Virus record (IMG/VR): IMGVR_UViG_3300047481_001191
Location: 1 to 22,002 of that record
Length of the DNA: 22,002 nucleotides
Direction: 5' to 3' (one strand)
Source of the DNA: a virus
Shown: positions 1 to 7,726 of the stretch, in pieces
Layout: each line of letters opens with the position of its first letter
Position numbering within the stretch: the first letter of the stretch is position 1
Translations under genes and position numbers: made by a program
The notes under the pieces: model-generated
What the model was told of the DNA's origin: nothing
Database searches by the model: none
Seen by the model: only the letters and a program-made list of their open reading frames with translations

Positions 1-126
1 CTAGGTGGTGGAGTCAAGTATGACCCTATTGTGAGTTTCTTGCTTCTCTCAAGAGCAAGTGGTGCGGATGGGACTCTCTCCCGCCTGGTTTCCAATTTCC
101 AGTCAAAGAATTGGTGGCGAGCCTGA
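1..126 (+). CDS. 3' end of an unidentified upstream gene (partial)
   Basis: The first frame is open from base 1 to a TGA at 124-126 and gives a 41-residue C-terminal fragment ending in SKNWWRA. The fragment is glycine-rich at its start and then amphipathic, with nothing that identifies a family. It reads as a real gene end because the stop is followed at once by a strong terminator (134-158) and a new promoter. The start lies outside the window, so no function is assigned. Confidence 0.45.
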   Translation, partial: LGGGVKYDPIVSFLLLSRASGADGTLSRLVSNFQSKNWWRA

Positions 127-133
127 GTTACGA

Positions 134-158
134 GGAGGTTGACAACAACCTCCTTTTT
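134..158 (+). terminator. Rho-independent terminator after the upstream gene
   Basis: An 8-bp perfect stem (GGAGGTTG at 134-141 with CAACCTCC at 146-153) and an ACAA loop are followed by five T residues (154-158). The apex TTGACA (139-144) doubles as the -35 box of the next promoter. Confidence 0.85.
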
Positions 159-167
159 CTGTATGAT
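139..167 (+). promoter_or_regulatory. Early sigma-70-type promoter of the carbohydrate operon
   Basis: A perfect -35 TTGACA (139-144) and a -10 TATGAT (162-167) are separated by exactly 17 bases. The -35 sits in the apex of the preceding terminator hairpin and the spacer holds the 3' arm and T-tract. Transcription would start near 174, about 20 bases before the first start codon at 194. Confidence 0.8.
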
Positions 168-193
168 ATATAGAGTGAACAATTAATAATTTT

Positions 194-1246
194 ATGAGTC
201 AATACGTTAAGAAGGCACTTGTACTTGGTGCTGGAGGCTTCATTGGAAGTCATATGGTAAAGAGACTGCGAGCCGAAGGTTACTGGGTTCGCGGCGTAGA
301 TCTTAAGTATCCCGAATATTCAAAAACAGAAGCAAACGAATTTGTCGTTGGTGATTTACGAAATGTAGATTTTGTTCGTCGTGTTCTTGAATGGAAGGGG
401 GATCACGGTAATTTCTATCAATCTGTTCCCTATCGTTATATTCAAGTATTTGATGAGATCTATCAGTTTGCTGCTGATATGGGTGGAGCAGGATTTGTTT
501 TCACTGGCGAAAACGATGCAGAAATTATGCACAATTCATGTTCTATTAACCTGAACGTTCTTGAAATGCAACGTCAGATGAACGAGCGACATGGTAAGAA
601 TGTAACTAAGATTTTCTATTCTGGTTCTGCTTGCATGTATCCAGAATATAATCAACTTGATCCTGATAATCCCGATTGCCGCGAAGAATCTGCATATCCA
701 GCAGCTCCAGATTCGGAGTACGGTTGGGAAAAACTTTTTAGCGAACGTCTTTATTTTGCTTATAACCGCAACCATGGCATCCCTGTACGGGTCGCTCGCT
801 ACCATAATATCTTTGGTCCCGAAGGAACTTGGGAGGGTGGACGTGAAAAAGCTCCTGCAGCAATCTGCCGCAAAGTAGCATATCTTCCAGAGGCAGGTGG
901 AACAATCGAGGTGTGGGGTGATGGGTTACAAACTCGCTCCTTCTTGTACATTGATGAATGTATTGAAGCGACTCGTAGAATGATGAATAGTGATTTCATG
1001 GGTCCAGTGAATATTGGATCTGAAGAAATGGTTACTATTAATCAACTTGTTGATACTGCTGCCAAGGTAGCAAACAAATATGTTGATAAAGAACATATTT
1101 TAAATGCACCATTGGGCGTTCGTGGTCGCAATAGTAACAACGATCTTATCCGTTCTAAGTTAGGATGGGATTACTCCATGACTCTCGAAGAGGGTATTGC
1201 TAAAACATATGCATGGATTCAAACACAAATTGAGAAAAAACAATGA
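194..1246 (+). CDS. GDP-mannose 3,5-epimerase-like NAD-dependent sugar epimerase
   Basis: This 350-residue extended short-chain dehydrogenase closely resembles the plant enzyme that converts GDP-D-mannose to GDP-L-galactose (and GDP-L-gulose). Seen directly: the Rossmann motif GAGGFIG (12-18), the AADMGG segment (93-98), SACMYPE with Cys147, the catalytic YxxxK as Tyr176/Lys180, REKAPAA with Lys219, and WGDGLQTRSF (241-250). These match the position and context of the catalytic Cys, Tyr and Lys residues of the Arabidopsis enzyme as I recall it. The length is typical of the family. It is the first gene of the operon, with no obvious Shine-Dalgarno before the ATG, and overlaps the next gene by ATGA. 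It would supply a GDP-linked sugar to the downstream transferases. A related GDP-sugar epimerase specificity is possible, but the family call is strong. Confidence 0.88.
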   Translation: MSQYVKKALVLGAGGFIGSHMVKRLRAEGYWVRGVDLKYPEYSKTEANEFVVGDLRNVDFVRRVLEWKGDHGNFYQSVPYRYIQVFDEIYQFAADMGGAGFVFTGENDAEIMHNSCSINLNVLEMQRQMNERHGKNVTKIFYSGSACMYPEYNQLDPDNPDCREESAYPAAPDSEYGWEKLFSERLYFAYNRNHGIPVRVARYHNIFGPEGTWEGGREKAPAAICRKVAYLPEAGGTIEVWGDGLQTRSFLYIDECIEATRRMMNSDFMGPVNIGSEEMVTINQLVDTAAKVANKYVDKEHILNAPLGVRGRNSNNDLIRSKLGWDYSMTLEEGIAKTYAWIQTQIEKKQ

Positions 1247-1983
1247 ACCGCATCAAAAATTATTCTGAACTTGAAACTCGTATCGTTTCTTGGTTGAAAG
1301 ATTATACACAACAATTTAATATTAAAGCATTTGTAATTGGTGTTTCTGGTGGTATTGATTCTGCAGTATCATCCACTCTTGCAGCTAAAACTGGTCTTCC
1401 AGTTTATGCATTAGGAATGCCAATTCATCAAATTGAAGGTCAAGAAAACCTTTCTGATGCACATCTTGAATGGTTGCAATCAAATTTTGAAAATGTTGTT
1501 GTTCAAAAGTTTGATTTAACAAGAGTTTTTGATACATTTCAATTCACTATGCGTGAGTTTGGTGCCGACAAACATGCTCTTGCAAACAGTCGTTCACGTC
1601 TTCGTATGGTGACTCTGTATCAGGTTGCCACAACTGTTGGTGGTATTGTAGTTGGTACTGGCAACAAGGTTGAAGATTATGGTGTAGGATTCTATACTAA
1701 ATATGGTGACGGGGGAGTTGACATTGCTCCTATCGCAGATCTGTATAAGACTGAAGTATGGGAACTTGGTAAGCACTTTGGCGTAGACGAACGTATTATT
1801 AATGCTGCGCCCACAGATGGTCTGTGGGATGATGGTAGAACAGATGAAGATCAACTTGGAGCTTCTTATGTTCAACTGGAAGAGGCAATGGAGTACGGAA
1901 CTGGTCCTGGTGTTGAAGTTCTTCAGAAATTCAACTCCCAAAACAAACATAAAATGGAACCTATCCCAACATTTAAACTATGA
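1243..1983 (+). CDS. nadE: NH3-dependent NAD(+) synthetase
   Basis: This 246-residue PP-loop ATPase would amidate nicotinic acid adenine dinucleotide to NAD+ in the cytoplasm. The ATP-binding motif SGGIDSA (35-41), a GTGNKVEDYGVGFYTKYGDGGVD-type region and PTDGLWDD..TDEDQLG near the C-terminus are all present, as in ammonia-dependent NadE. No glutaminase domain is fused, and the length is normal for this form. It overlaps both neighbours by ATGA-type junctions and sits between an NAD-binding epimerase and an NAD-dependent dehydrogenase. That suggests it supports the cofactor demand of sugar-nucleotide synthesis or of infection generally. PP-loop sugar amidotransferases found in LPS clusters are an alternative, but the NadE-specific motifs argue against that. 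Confidence 0.88.
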   Translation: MNRIKNYSELETRIVSWLKDYTQQFNIKAFVIGVSGGIDSAVSSTLAAKTGLPVYALGMPIHQIEGQENLSDAHLEWLQSNFENVVVQKFDLTRVFDTFQFTMREFGADKHALANSRSRLRMVTLYQVATTVGGIVVGTGNKVEDYGVGFYTKYGDGGVDIAPIADLYKTEVWELGKHFGVDERIINAAPTDGLWDDGRTDEDQLGASYVQLEEAMEYGTGPGVEVLQKFNSQNKHKMEPIPTFKL

Positions 1984-3095
1984 AAATTGGTCTGATTGGA
2001 GCAGGCAGACTCGGCATCTGCCTTGCTCTGCTTTTAGAGAAAGCAGGTTATGAAGTTGTTGTTTCCGATTGTCGTCACGATTACGTCATTGGATTGAACA
2101 ATAGAGTCATCACGACTAGTGAGCCTGAAGTTGCAGAACTGCTTGATAATGCTAAAAACTTTACAGCAGTAACTGACAATCTTGAAGTCATTAAAAATTG
2201 TGATTTTATTTTTACACTTGTTGCAACTCCATCTCTTCCTAGTGGGGATTATGATGTGAGTTCTGTATGGCAAGTTGTTGAAGATTTTAAGAATGCAGAA
2301 TTTTCTGTTCGAGGGAAAACTTTGATCGTTGGTTGCACTACAAATCCTGGAGATTGTGATTTATTCCAAGATGCATTGGAAGAAGCTGGTGTAAATGTTT
2401 TTTACAATCCAGAGTTTATCGCACAAGGTACAATCGTTAGAGATCTTCAAAGAGCTGACATGGTTCTGATTGGTGGATATGATAATGATGTCTTTGATAT
2501 ATTATCTGAGATGTACCATCGCATTCAGGTAACAGAACCAAAGATTAATTTTATGTCTCCAAAAGCAGCGGAGATTGTAAAACTTGCAACGAATTGTTTC
2601 CTTACAACCAAGATCAGTTATGCAAATATGCTCGGCGAAGTTATGACTCTTGCGGGGTTGGAAGACGAGATTGAAACTGTTCTTGGTGCTATTGGTGATG
2701 ATAGTCGAGTAGGAAGAAAGTTTCTAAGGTATGGTTATGGATATGGCGGTCCATGTCTGCCAAGAGACAATCGATCGTTCGCAGCTTTCGCTAAGAAGAT
2801 GGGTCTTGTTTATAATCTTGGTTATACTACAGATAACTTTAATGATGAACATGCAATCTTCCTGACAAATTATTTCATGAAGAAGAATGTGAACAATCTT
2901 CCATTCGCTTTTCATTATGTTTCATATAAAGAAGGTACGGATATCATTACAGAAAGTCAACAATATCGTCTGTGTTTAAATCTTTTAAACCATGGGTATA
3001 AAGTTTATGTTGTTGAAGACCATGTAAAATCTCAATGTGATGATAGAATTATCTTTGGCATTCCTAATGAAGAAGTATTCTGGATTGAATTATGA
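1980..3095 (+). CDS. UDP-glucose/GDP-mannose-type 6-dehydrogenase family protein
   Basis: This family makes sugar-nucleotide uronic acids by two-step NAD+-dependent oxidation. The 371-residue protein has the N-terminal Rossmann motif GAGRLG (7-12), NPEF (143-146), the central helix KLATNCF with the expected catalytic Lys (201), and the active-site cysteine in GGPCLPRD (Cys259). It is shorter than most family members (about 390-450), with a compact C-terminal domain. The substrate cannot be decided: UDP-glucose, GDP-mannose or the product of the upstream epimerase are all possible. It overlaps nadE and the next gene by four bases each (ATGA), so translation is probably coupled. Confidence 0.85.
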   Translation: MKIGLIGAGRLGICLALLLEKAGYEVVVSDCRHDYVIGLNNRVITTSEPEVAELLDNAKNFTAVTDNLEVIKNCDFIFTLVATPSLPSGDYDVSSVWQVVEDFKNAEFSVRGKTLIVGCTTNPGDCDLFQDALEEAGVNVFYNPEFIAQGTIVRDLQRADMVLIGGYDNDVFDILSEMYHRIQVTEPKINFMSPKAAEIVKLATNCFLTTKISYANMLGEVMTLAGLEDEIETVLGAIGDDSRVGRKFLRYGYGYGGPCLPRDNRSFAAFAKKMGLVYNLGYTTDNFNDEHAIFLTNYFMKKNVNNLPFAFHYVSYKEGTDIITESQQYRLCLNLLNHGYKVYVVEDHVKSQCDDRIIFGIPNEEVFWIEL

Positions 3096-3934
3096 TTGGT
3101 TATAATCGATTGGGTATTAATGGAAGATTTGGCAATCAACTCTTCCAATATGCTGCCCTCCGTGGTATCGCGGCTAAGCATGGATATGAGTGGTGTATTC
3201 CTGAAGACGGTACTCGATCTGCCAACTATGGAATTCATCATCCATTCAAACTGAAGCATCTTAAGAACATTGGTGAAGTACCTTATCCAACAAGAGATGA
3301 GGCACATTTTCATTTCGATGAAGATCTGCTTGAAACTTTTACTGATAATACAAACCTTGATGGTTATCTTCAGTCCGAAAAATATTTCAAGCATATTGAA
3401 GATGAGATTCGTGAGGACTTTGAATTTATTGATGAGATTCAAAATCCGTGTAAAGAATTTATAGATCAGTTTGAGAAGATTATCTTCCTTCACGTTCGTC
3501 GTGGTGATAATGTTGGTAGAGAACACCTGCATCCAGTTCCTACATTTGATTATTATCGTAAAGCTCTAGAGCATTTCGATGATGATGCAATGGTTTTAAT
3601 TTGCAGTGATGATGTTGCTTGGTGTAAGGAGCAAGAATTTTTCTCTGGTGAAAGGTTCTTAATTAACGAAAGCGTACAGCAATATTCTCATAAGTGTATG
3701 GAAGGCGATGGGGTTTACAGAAACTCTTTTATCCCCTATACTGATCTATGTTTGATGAGTTTTTGTAACGGTGCGATTATTTCTCCCAGCACATTAAGTT
3801 GGTGGGGTGCATGGTTACAAAAGAATCGTACAAATCCCGTGATTGCACCAGATCCTTGGTTTGGTCCAGAACTTTTAAAAGATAACGACACTAAAGATTT
3901 ACTTCCCGATGATTGGATTAAATTATCTTGGTAG
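3092..3934 (+). CDS. GT11 alpha-1,2-fucosyltransferase-like glycosyltransferase (copy 1)
   Basis: This 280-residue GT-B fold enzyme is of family GT11, which transfers L-fucose or a related sugar from a GDP donor. Diagnostic motifs are GRFGNQLFQYA (11-21), GYLQSEKYF (91-99), the donor-binding HVRRGD (134-139) and a C-terminal STLSWWGAW motif. It starts inside the end of the dehydrogenase gene (ATGA overlap). The next gene is a paralogue with near-identical stretches, for example the DNA around 3377-3402 compared with 4213-4238. GDP-L-galactose is 6-hydroxy-GDP-fucose, so the product of the upstream epimerase is a plausible donor; that link is inference. Confidence 0.85.
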   Translation: MIGYNRLGINGRFGNQLFQYAALRGIAAKHGYEWCIPEDGTRSANYGIHHPFKLKHLKNIGEVPYPTRDEAHFHFDEDLLETFTDNTNLDGYLQSEKYFKHIEDEIREDFEFIDEIQNPCKEFIDQFEKIIFLHVRRGDNVGREHLHPVPTFDYYRKALEHFDDDAMVLICSDDVAWCKEQEFFSGERFLINESVQQYSHKCMEGDGVYRNSFIPYTDLCLMSFCNGAIISPSTLSWWGAWLQKNRTNPVIAPDPWFGPELLKDNDTKDLLPDDWIKLSW

Positions 3935-4718
3935 GATGGGGCAACTGGGAAACCAGATGTTCCAATACGCTGCTCTCAGGGGCATTGCTGCTAAACGTGG
4001 ATATGGTTATACCATTCCAGACCACAATGAAAAGATTAAAGATTCTCTAGGCAATATCCTGAGGATTGAATTATTTGATGTGTTTGACATTCGTCCAGAA
4101 CAAACTGGATATCTATTAGCTGACGGTGTAAGATCTGAAGTAGATTTTCATTTTGATGAAGATATTCTTGAGAACTGTCCAGACAATGTTACCATTGTTG
4201 GATATTTTCAGACCGAAAAATATTTCAAACATATTGAAGATGTAATCAGAAATGAATTTACATTCAAACCAGAATATCTAGAATCATGCGAGCCTCATAG
4301 ACCACAAATGCAAGGATCCATTGCACTTCATATTCGTCGAGGTGATTTTCTGATCAATAATTTAAATCATCATAATCTTTCTATGAAATATTATGAAAAT
4401 GCATTGAAACAATTTCCCGATGATCAGAACGTAGTTATCTTTTCGGATGATCCTACTTGGTGTAAGGAGCAAGAACTGTTTGCATCTGATAGATTTTCCG
4501 TATGTGAAAGTGGCAGTTCTTATGTTGACTTGTGTTTGATGTCAATGTGTTCTGATTTTATTATTGCCAACTCTACATTCTCATGGTGGGGCGCATGGTT
4601 ATCCAATATAAAGGATAAGGTGGTTGTTTATCCATCAAAATGGTTTGGACCCAATAATGCAAATAAATCAACCAAGGATTTGTTTCCTGAAGAATGGAGA
4701 ATGGTAAATGAAAACTGA
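3909..4718 (+). CDS. GT11 alpha-1,2-fucosyltransferase-like glycosyltransferase (copy 2)
   Basis: The 269-residue paralogue of the preceding gene carries GQLGNQMFQYA (11-21), GYFQTEKYF (98-106), HIRRGD (141-146) and a C-terminal STFSWWGAW. The start at 3909 is chosen because its MIGLNYLG aligns residue for residue with MIGYNRLG of copy 1. This makes the two genes overlap by 26 bases, so the end of copy 1 also encodes the start of copy 2. An internal ATG at 3936 would lose the conserved N-terminus. The middle regions differ (a region following residue 40 is unrelated), which suggests different acceptors. It ends overlapping the next start by 11 bases. Confidence 0.85.
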   Translation: MIGLNYLGRMGQLGNQMFQYAALRGIAAKRGYGYTIPDHNEKIKDSLGNILRIELFDVFDIRPEQTGYLLADGVRSEVDFHFDEDILENCPDNVTIVGYFQTEKYFKHIEDVIRNEFTFKPEYLESCEPHRPQMQGSIALHIRRGDFLINNLNHHNLSMKYYENALKQFPDDQNVVIFSDDPTWCKEQELFASDRFSVCESGSSYVDLCLMSMCSDFIIANSTFSWWGAWLSNIKDKVVVYPSKWFGPNNANKSTKDLFPEEWRMVNEN

Positions 4719-5586
4719 TTTAAAAACTGTGGACTTTATTGTCCCACTAAGAATTGATACTGGAGATCGTTTAAGGAATGTAATTCTTAGTACTTCATAT
4801 CTTTTGCACCACTTTGATTGTACTGTAACGATTAAAGAAGTAGATTCTGAGCGTAGGTTTGAAACATATGCTCTACCAATCATTAAACGATTGGTAGATA
4901 CTGCAAATCTTAACTTCATCTTTGAAGAAGAAACTAGAACGGACGATTCATTTCATCGTACAAAAGTTCTTAATGATATGATCATGAGTTCTAAGTGTGA
5001 TATTGTAGTGAACTATGATACAGATCTTGTTCTTCCACTCGATACTTATACTAAGGCTGTAGAAATGCTTCAAGGTGAGTATGACTTAGTATATCCATAT
5101 CGCTATGGTAATCATGGTGAGCGTAAAGTAAACCTTGGGTTTACGATTGAAACTCAAGATGACATGGATAACTTTGAGGGTGGGGAATTTGTATCGCGGT
5201 TCATCAAAGAATATGATTCAACATGTTTTGATGATCGTTTCTTCTACTATCCAAGTAATCAAGGAGAAGGATGGGCTGAATATGGTATGGTTCAGTTCTT
5301 CAATCGTCAAGTTTACATTGATGGATATTTGGAAAATGAGGGATTCATCGCTTATGCTCCAGAAGACATTGAAAGGCATCACAGATGGCAAACTTTAGGG
5401 TATAATATTGGTAGGGTAGCTAATCACGCTTATCATCTGGAACATCAAAGAACTCAAAACTCTTGGTTCCACAATCCACATATGCAAAACAACAATGCAC
5501 TGTGGGAGTACTTAAAAACACTTTCAAAAGAACAACTGATTGAATACTACGAGAATCAAGATTACGTTAAGGAGAGACTGAAATGA
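4708..5586 (+). CDS. Family 2-like (GT-A) glycosyltransferase
   Basis: This 292-residue protein starts with a hydrophobic strand and VPLRIDTGDR (12-21), as in GT2-type or galactosyltransferase-like domains. The metal-binding DTD (104-106) follows the strand CDIVVNY. The C-terminal half has many aromatic and acidic residues (EGWAEYG, FIAYAPEDIERHHR) resembling the second domain of chondroitin-polymerase-type transferases. Donor and acceptor are unknown. The ATG at 4708 overlaps the preceding gene by 11 bases, and the gene ends with a four-base ATGA overlap into the next. Confidence 0.7.
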   Translation: MKTDLKTVDFIVPLRIDTGDRLRNVILSTSYLLHHFDCTVTIKEVDSERRFETYALPIIKRLVDTANLNFIFEEETRTDDSFHRTKVLNDMIMSSKCDIVVNYDTDLVLPLDTYTKAVEMLQGEYDLVYPYRYGNHGERKVNLGFTIETQDDMDNFEGGEFVSRFIKEYDSTCFDDRFFYYPSNQGEGWAEYGMVQFFNRQVYIDGYLENEGFIAYAPEDIERHHRWQTLGYNIGRVANHAYHLEHQRTQNSWFHNPHMQNNNALWEYLKTLSKEQLIEYYENQDYVKERLK

Positions 5587-6323
5587 CTTGGCATTTGGTA
5601 ACATTTGCAAACGAAAAGTTTTTGGATAAACAAAAGTATCTTCATGAAATTCATGAGGAAGAATTTTGTCATCATACATACAATCGTGAGTGGTTAGAAA
5701 CCACAGACTTCTATGCAGAAAATAAGGAACTGCTTGATGCTCCTATTGGAGCTGGATGGTGGGCATGGAAACCCTATGTCATTTCTCAGGCAATGGAACA
5801 TGCTGTAGATGGAGATTATATTCTCTACTGTGATTGTGGTGATATGTTCTCTCCTGGGTTGAGACTATATGTTGAAAAGGAAATGGACAATACTGATGAC
5901 ATTTCAATGTTGCTTATCAGCAATAATATGAATGGTCAATATACTAAGCGAGATTGTTTTGTTCTGATGGACTGCGATGAAGAAGACTACTGGAATGAAA
6001 GACAACTTGAATGTGGTTTCATGGTCTGGAAAGTCACTGACAAAACAAGAGAAGTGATTGCGGAGTGGCAGAAATATTGTTTAGATCCTCGGATTATTAA
6101 TAATGATCCAAGTACAGAAGGTGAGGAACTGGAGGGCTTTGAGGCACATAGAAATGATCAAAGTATTCTGACTAATCTTGCAATTCGAGATGGTTTGACC
6201 GTTGGAGGCCCAGAGTTCCGTAATTATATTGAATGTGATTATGACTATTGGTATGAGCGTGGTGGTGTAGGATACGGTCGCCAAATTGATCAGTTCCTAA
6301 ATGCAATTAAAGAAAATGCATAG
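5583..6323 (+). CDS. Putative GT-A-like glycosyltransferase with GWWAWKPY motif
   Basis: The 246-residue protein has GAGWWAWKPY (57-66), then the hydrophobic strand DYILYCDCGDMF (78-89) with a DCG in place of the usual DxD, and a conserved ECGFMVWK later. This pattern occurs in glycosyltransferase-like proteins of polysaccharide clusters where the GxWxWKP segment and the D-x-G loop frame the nucleotide-sugar site. No membrane segment is seen. It is embedded in the operon (ATGA overlap upstream, 8-base overlap downstream). Assignment to glycosyltransferases rests on these motifs and on context; specificity is unknown. Confidence 0.6.
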   Translation: MTWHLVTFANEKFLDKQKYLHEIHEEEFCHHTYNREWLETTDFYAENKELLDAPIGAGWWAWKPYVISQAMEHAVDGDYILYCDCGDMFSPGLRLYVEKEMDNTDDISMLLISNNMNGQYTKRDCFVLMDCDEEDYWNERQLECGFMVWKVTDKTREVIAEWQKYCLDPRIINNDPSTEGEELEGFEAHRNDQSILTNLAIRDGLTVGGPEFRNYIECDYDYWYERGGVGYGRQIDQFLNAIKENA

Positions 6324-7140
6324 TATTGTTCTTACAGTCCATAATAAAGACTGGTTGATTGAAAGAGTCATTGAAGGCATCTACAAATACACAGCAGAAC
6401 CTTATGAATTAATCGTGGTGATTGATGGTTGTACAGATAATTCTGAAAAAATTATTTGGGATTCTTTGAGTGGTACTCCAGTTAAAAGAAAATTTCTTCA
6501 TGCTCCAAATGTTTTTGAAACAAAAGCAAATAATCTTGGCATGAAAAATGCTGAGGGAGATAAGATCATTATCGTTCAAGATGATATGATTATCAAGGAG
6601 CAAGATTGGAACAAAAGATTGGAAAAACCATTCAGAGCTTTCGATGATGTGTTTGCGGTGACCTCCAGAACTGCACACAATTGGGTATTCAATCCAGACT
6701 CACAGCATTTGGGAATGGAAGAGAATCTTGATAATTGTTGGTGCGATATTGTCAATCATGTTGATCATGCTGATCGCAAACATGCGTTACCTCGTGATGT
6801 ATTTGCCGTCAGATGTTCCGTAAATCGTGGACCGTTGATGATTGATCATGATGATCTTAAGAAATTGGATTATCTTGATGAGGCATTTGAACCACAAGAT
6901 ATGGATGATCATGATCTTTGTTATCGTGCGTACAAACAACTTGGAAAAGTCGTAGGTGCATATTGGATTGATTATGAGAGTGATGATTGCTGGGGTGGAA
7001 CACGAGTGGAAACTGGATCCCCCGCTCCATGGCTTTTAAAAGCACATCATAAAAACAGCAAGATCTTTTATGAGCGTCATAAAGATCTAATAAATACCAG
7101 AAGAATTGTTGAACATCGAGAGTTGCCTTATGCGAATTGA
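6316..7140 (+). CDS. Family 2 glycosyltransferase
   Basis: The 274-residue protein starts directly with a GT2 fold: HSIVLTVHNKDWLIERVIEGI, then VVIDGCTDNSE (34-44), a conserved NLGMKNAEGDKIIIVQDDMII, and QDD (88-90) as the metal-binding motif. A DMDDHDLCYRAYKQLG segment near the C-terminus matches the ExDhclR-type acceptor helix of GT2 enzymes. The start at 6316 is preferred over an in-frame ATG five codons upstream because GT2 proteins begin almost at the first beta-strand; it overlaps the preceding gene by 8 bases. Nucleotide-sugar specificity cannot be inferred. Confidence 0.8.
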   Translation: MHSIVLTVHNKDWLIERVIEGIYKYTAEPYELIVVIDGCTDNSEKIIWDSLSGTPVKRKFLHAPNVFETKANNLGMKNAEGDKIIIVQDDMIIKEQDWNKRLEKPFRAFDDVFAVTSRTAHNWVFNPDSQHLGMEENLDNCWCDIVNHVDHADRKHALPRDVFAVRCSVNRGPLMIDHDDLKKLDYLDEAFEPQDMDDHDLCYRAYKQLGKVVGAYWIDYESDDCWGGTRVETGSPAPWLLKAHHKNSKIFYERHKDLINTRRIVEHRELPYAN

Positions 7141-7726
7141 TATGGATAGGTGGGCTGTGGCACAGACTACAGAATTTTCACATCACCAAGATTTAAGTCG
7201 TGAAGCATATGGATATGCTTCTGAGTGCATTGCTAAGTATTTGGAATTTGACTACAAAGAAGATTTCAAAGACAAAGTTGTTGTTGAAGTTGGTGCAGGT
7301 CCAAGAGGATCTATTCTTTTGACTGAAGGCAATTTCAAAAGAGGAATTATTATTGAACCGTTGATTGATCGCTGGCCTGCAGAAATCCGTCAGGATTATG
7401 AAGCGATTGGTGTAGAAATTATCGCAGCGCCATATGAAGATCTGGAAATTGATGAGCAGATTGATGAGACTTGGTTCTTCAATGTTGTTCAGCATGTGCT
7501 TGATCCCCAAGAACAACTCGAACTTGCAAAGAAAACATCAAAAGTAATTCGAGTTTTTGAAAGTATTGGAAGTGCGACTGATGAAGCACATCCACACTTC
7601 ATCACTAAGGAAACCTTTACTGAAGTTTTAGGTGACTTTGGTAAAATTTATAAGGGAGGAAGCAACCCAGGATTTCATGGGGCTGATTGTTATTATGGAA
7701 CTTGGTATGCGCCTGATAACGTTTAG
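7130..7726 (+). CDS. Class I SAM-dependent methyltransferase-like protein
   Basis: About 198 residues with a Rossmann-like methyltransferase core. Motif I is VVEVGAGPRG (51-60), followed by an acidic residue at the end of strand 2 (IIIEPL) and a motif-IV-like WFFNVVQHVLDP. In a glycosyltransferase cluster it may methylate a sugar hydroxyl or a sugar intermediate, which is inference from position. The start is uncertain: ATG at 7130 overlaps the upstream gene by 11 bases and has a weak GAGAG upstream, while the in-frame ATG at 7142 would leave a one-base gap. The 3' end overlaps the next gene by 20 bases. Confidence 0.72.
   Translation: MRIDMDRWAVAQTTEFSHHQDLSREAYGYASECIAKYLEFDYKEDFKDKVVVEVGAGPRGSILLTEGNFKRGIIIEPLIDRWPAEIRQDYEAIGVEIIAAPYEDLEIDEQIDETWFFNVVQHVLDPQEQLELAKKTSKVIRVFESIGSATDEAHPHFITKETFTEVLGDFGKIYKGGSNPGFHGADCYYGTWYAPDNV

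Noticed and set aside
3032-3532. Minus-strand open frame of 166 codons across the dehydrogenase/GT11 junction
   Set aside because: It crosses two real coupled genes, has no ribosome binding site or promoter, and its product has no recognisable pattern.
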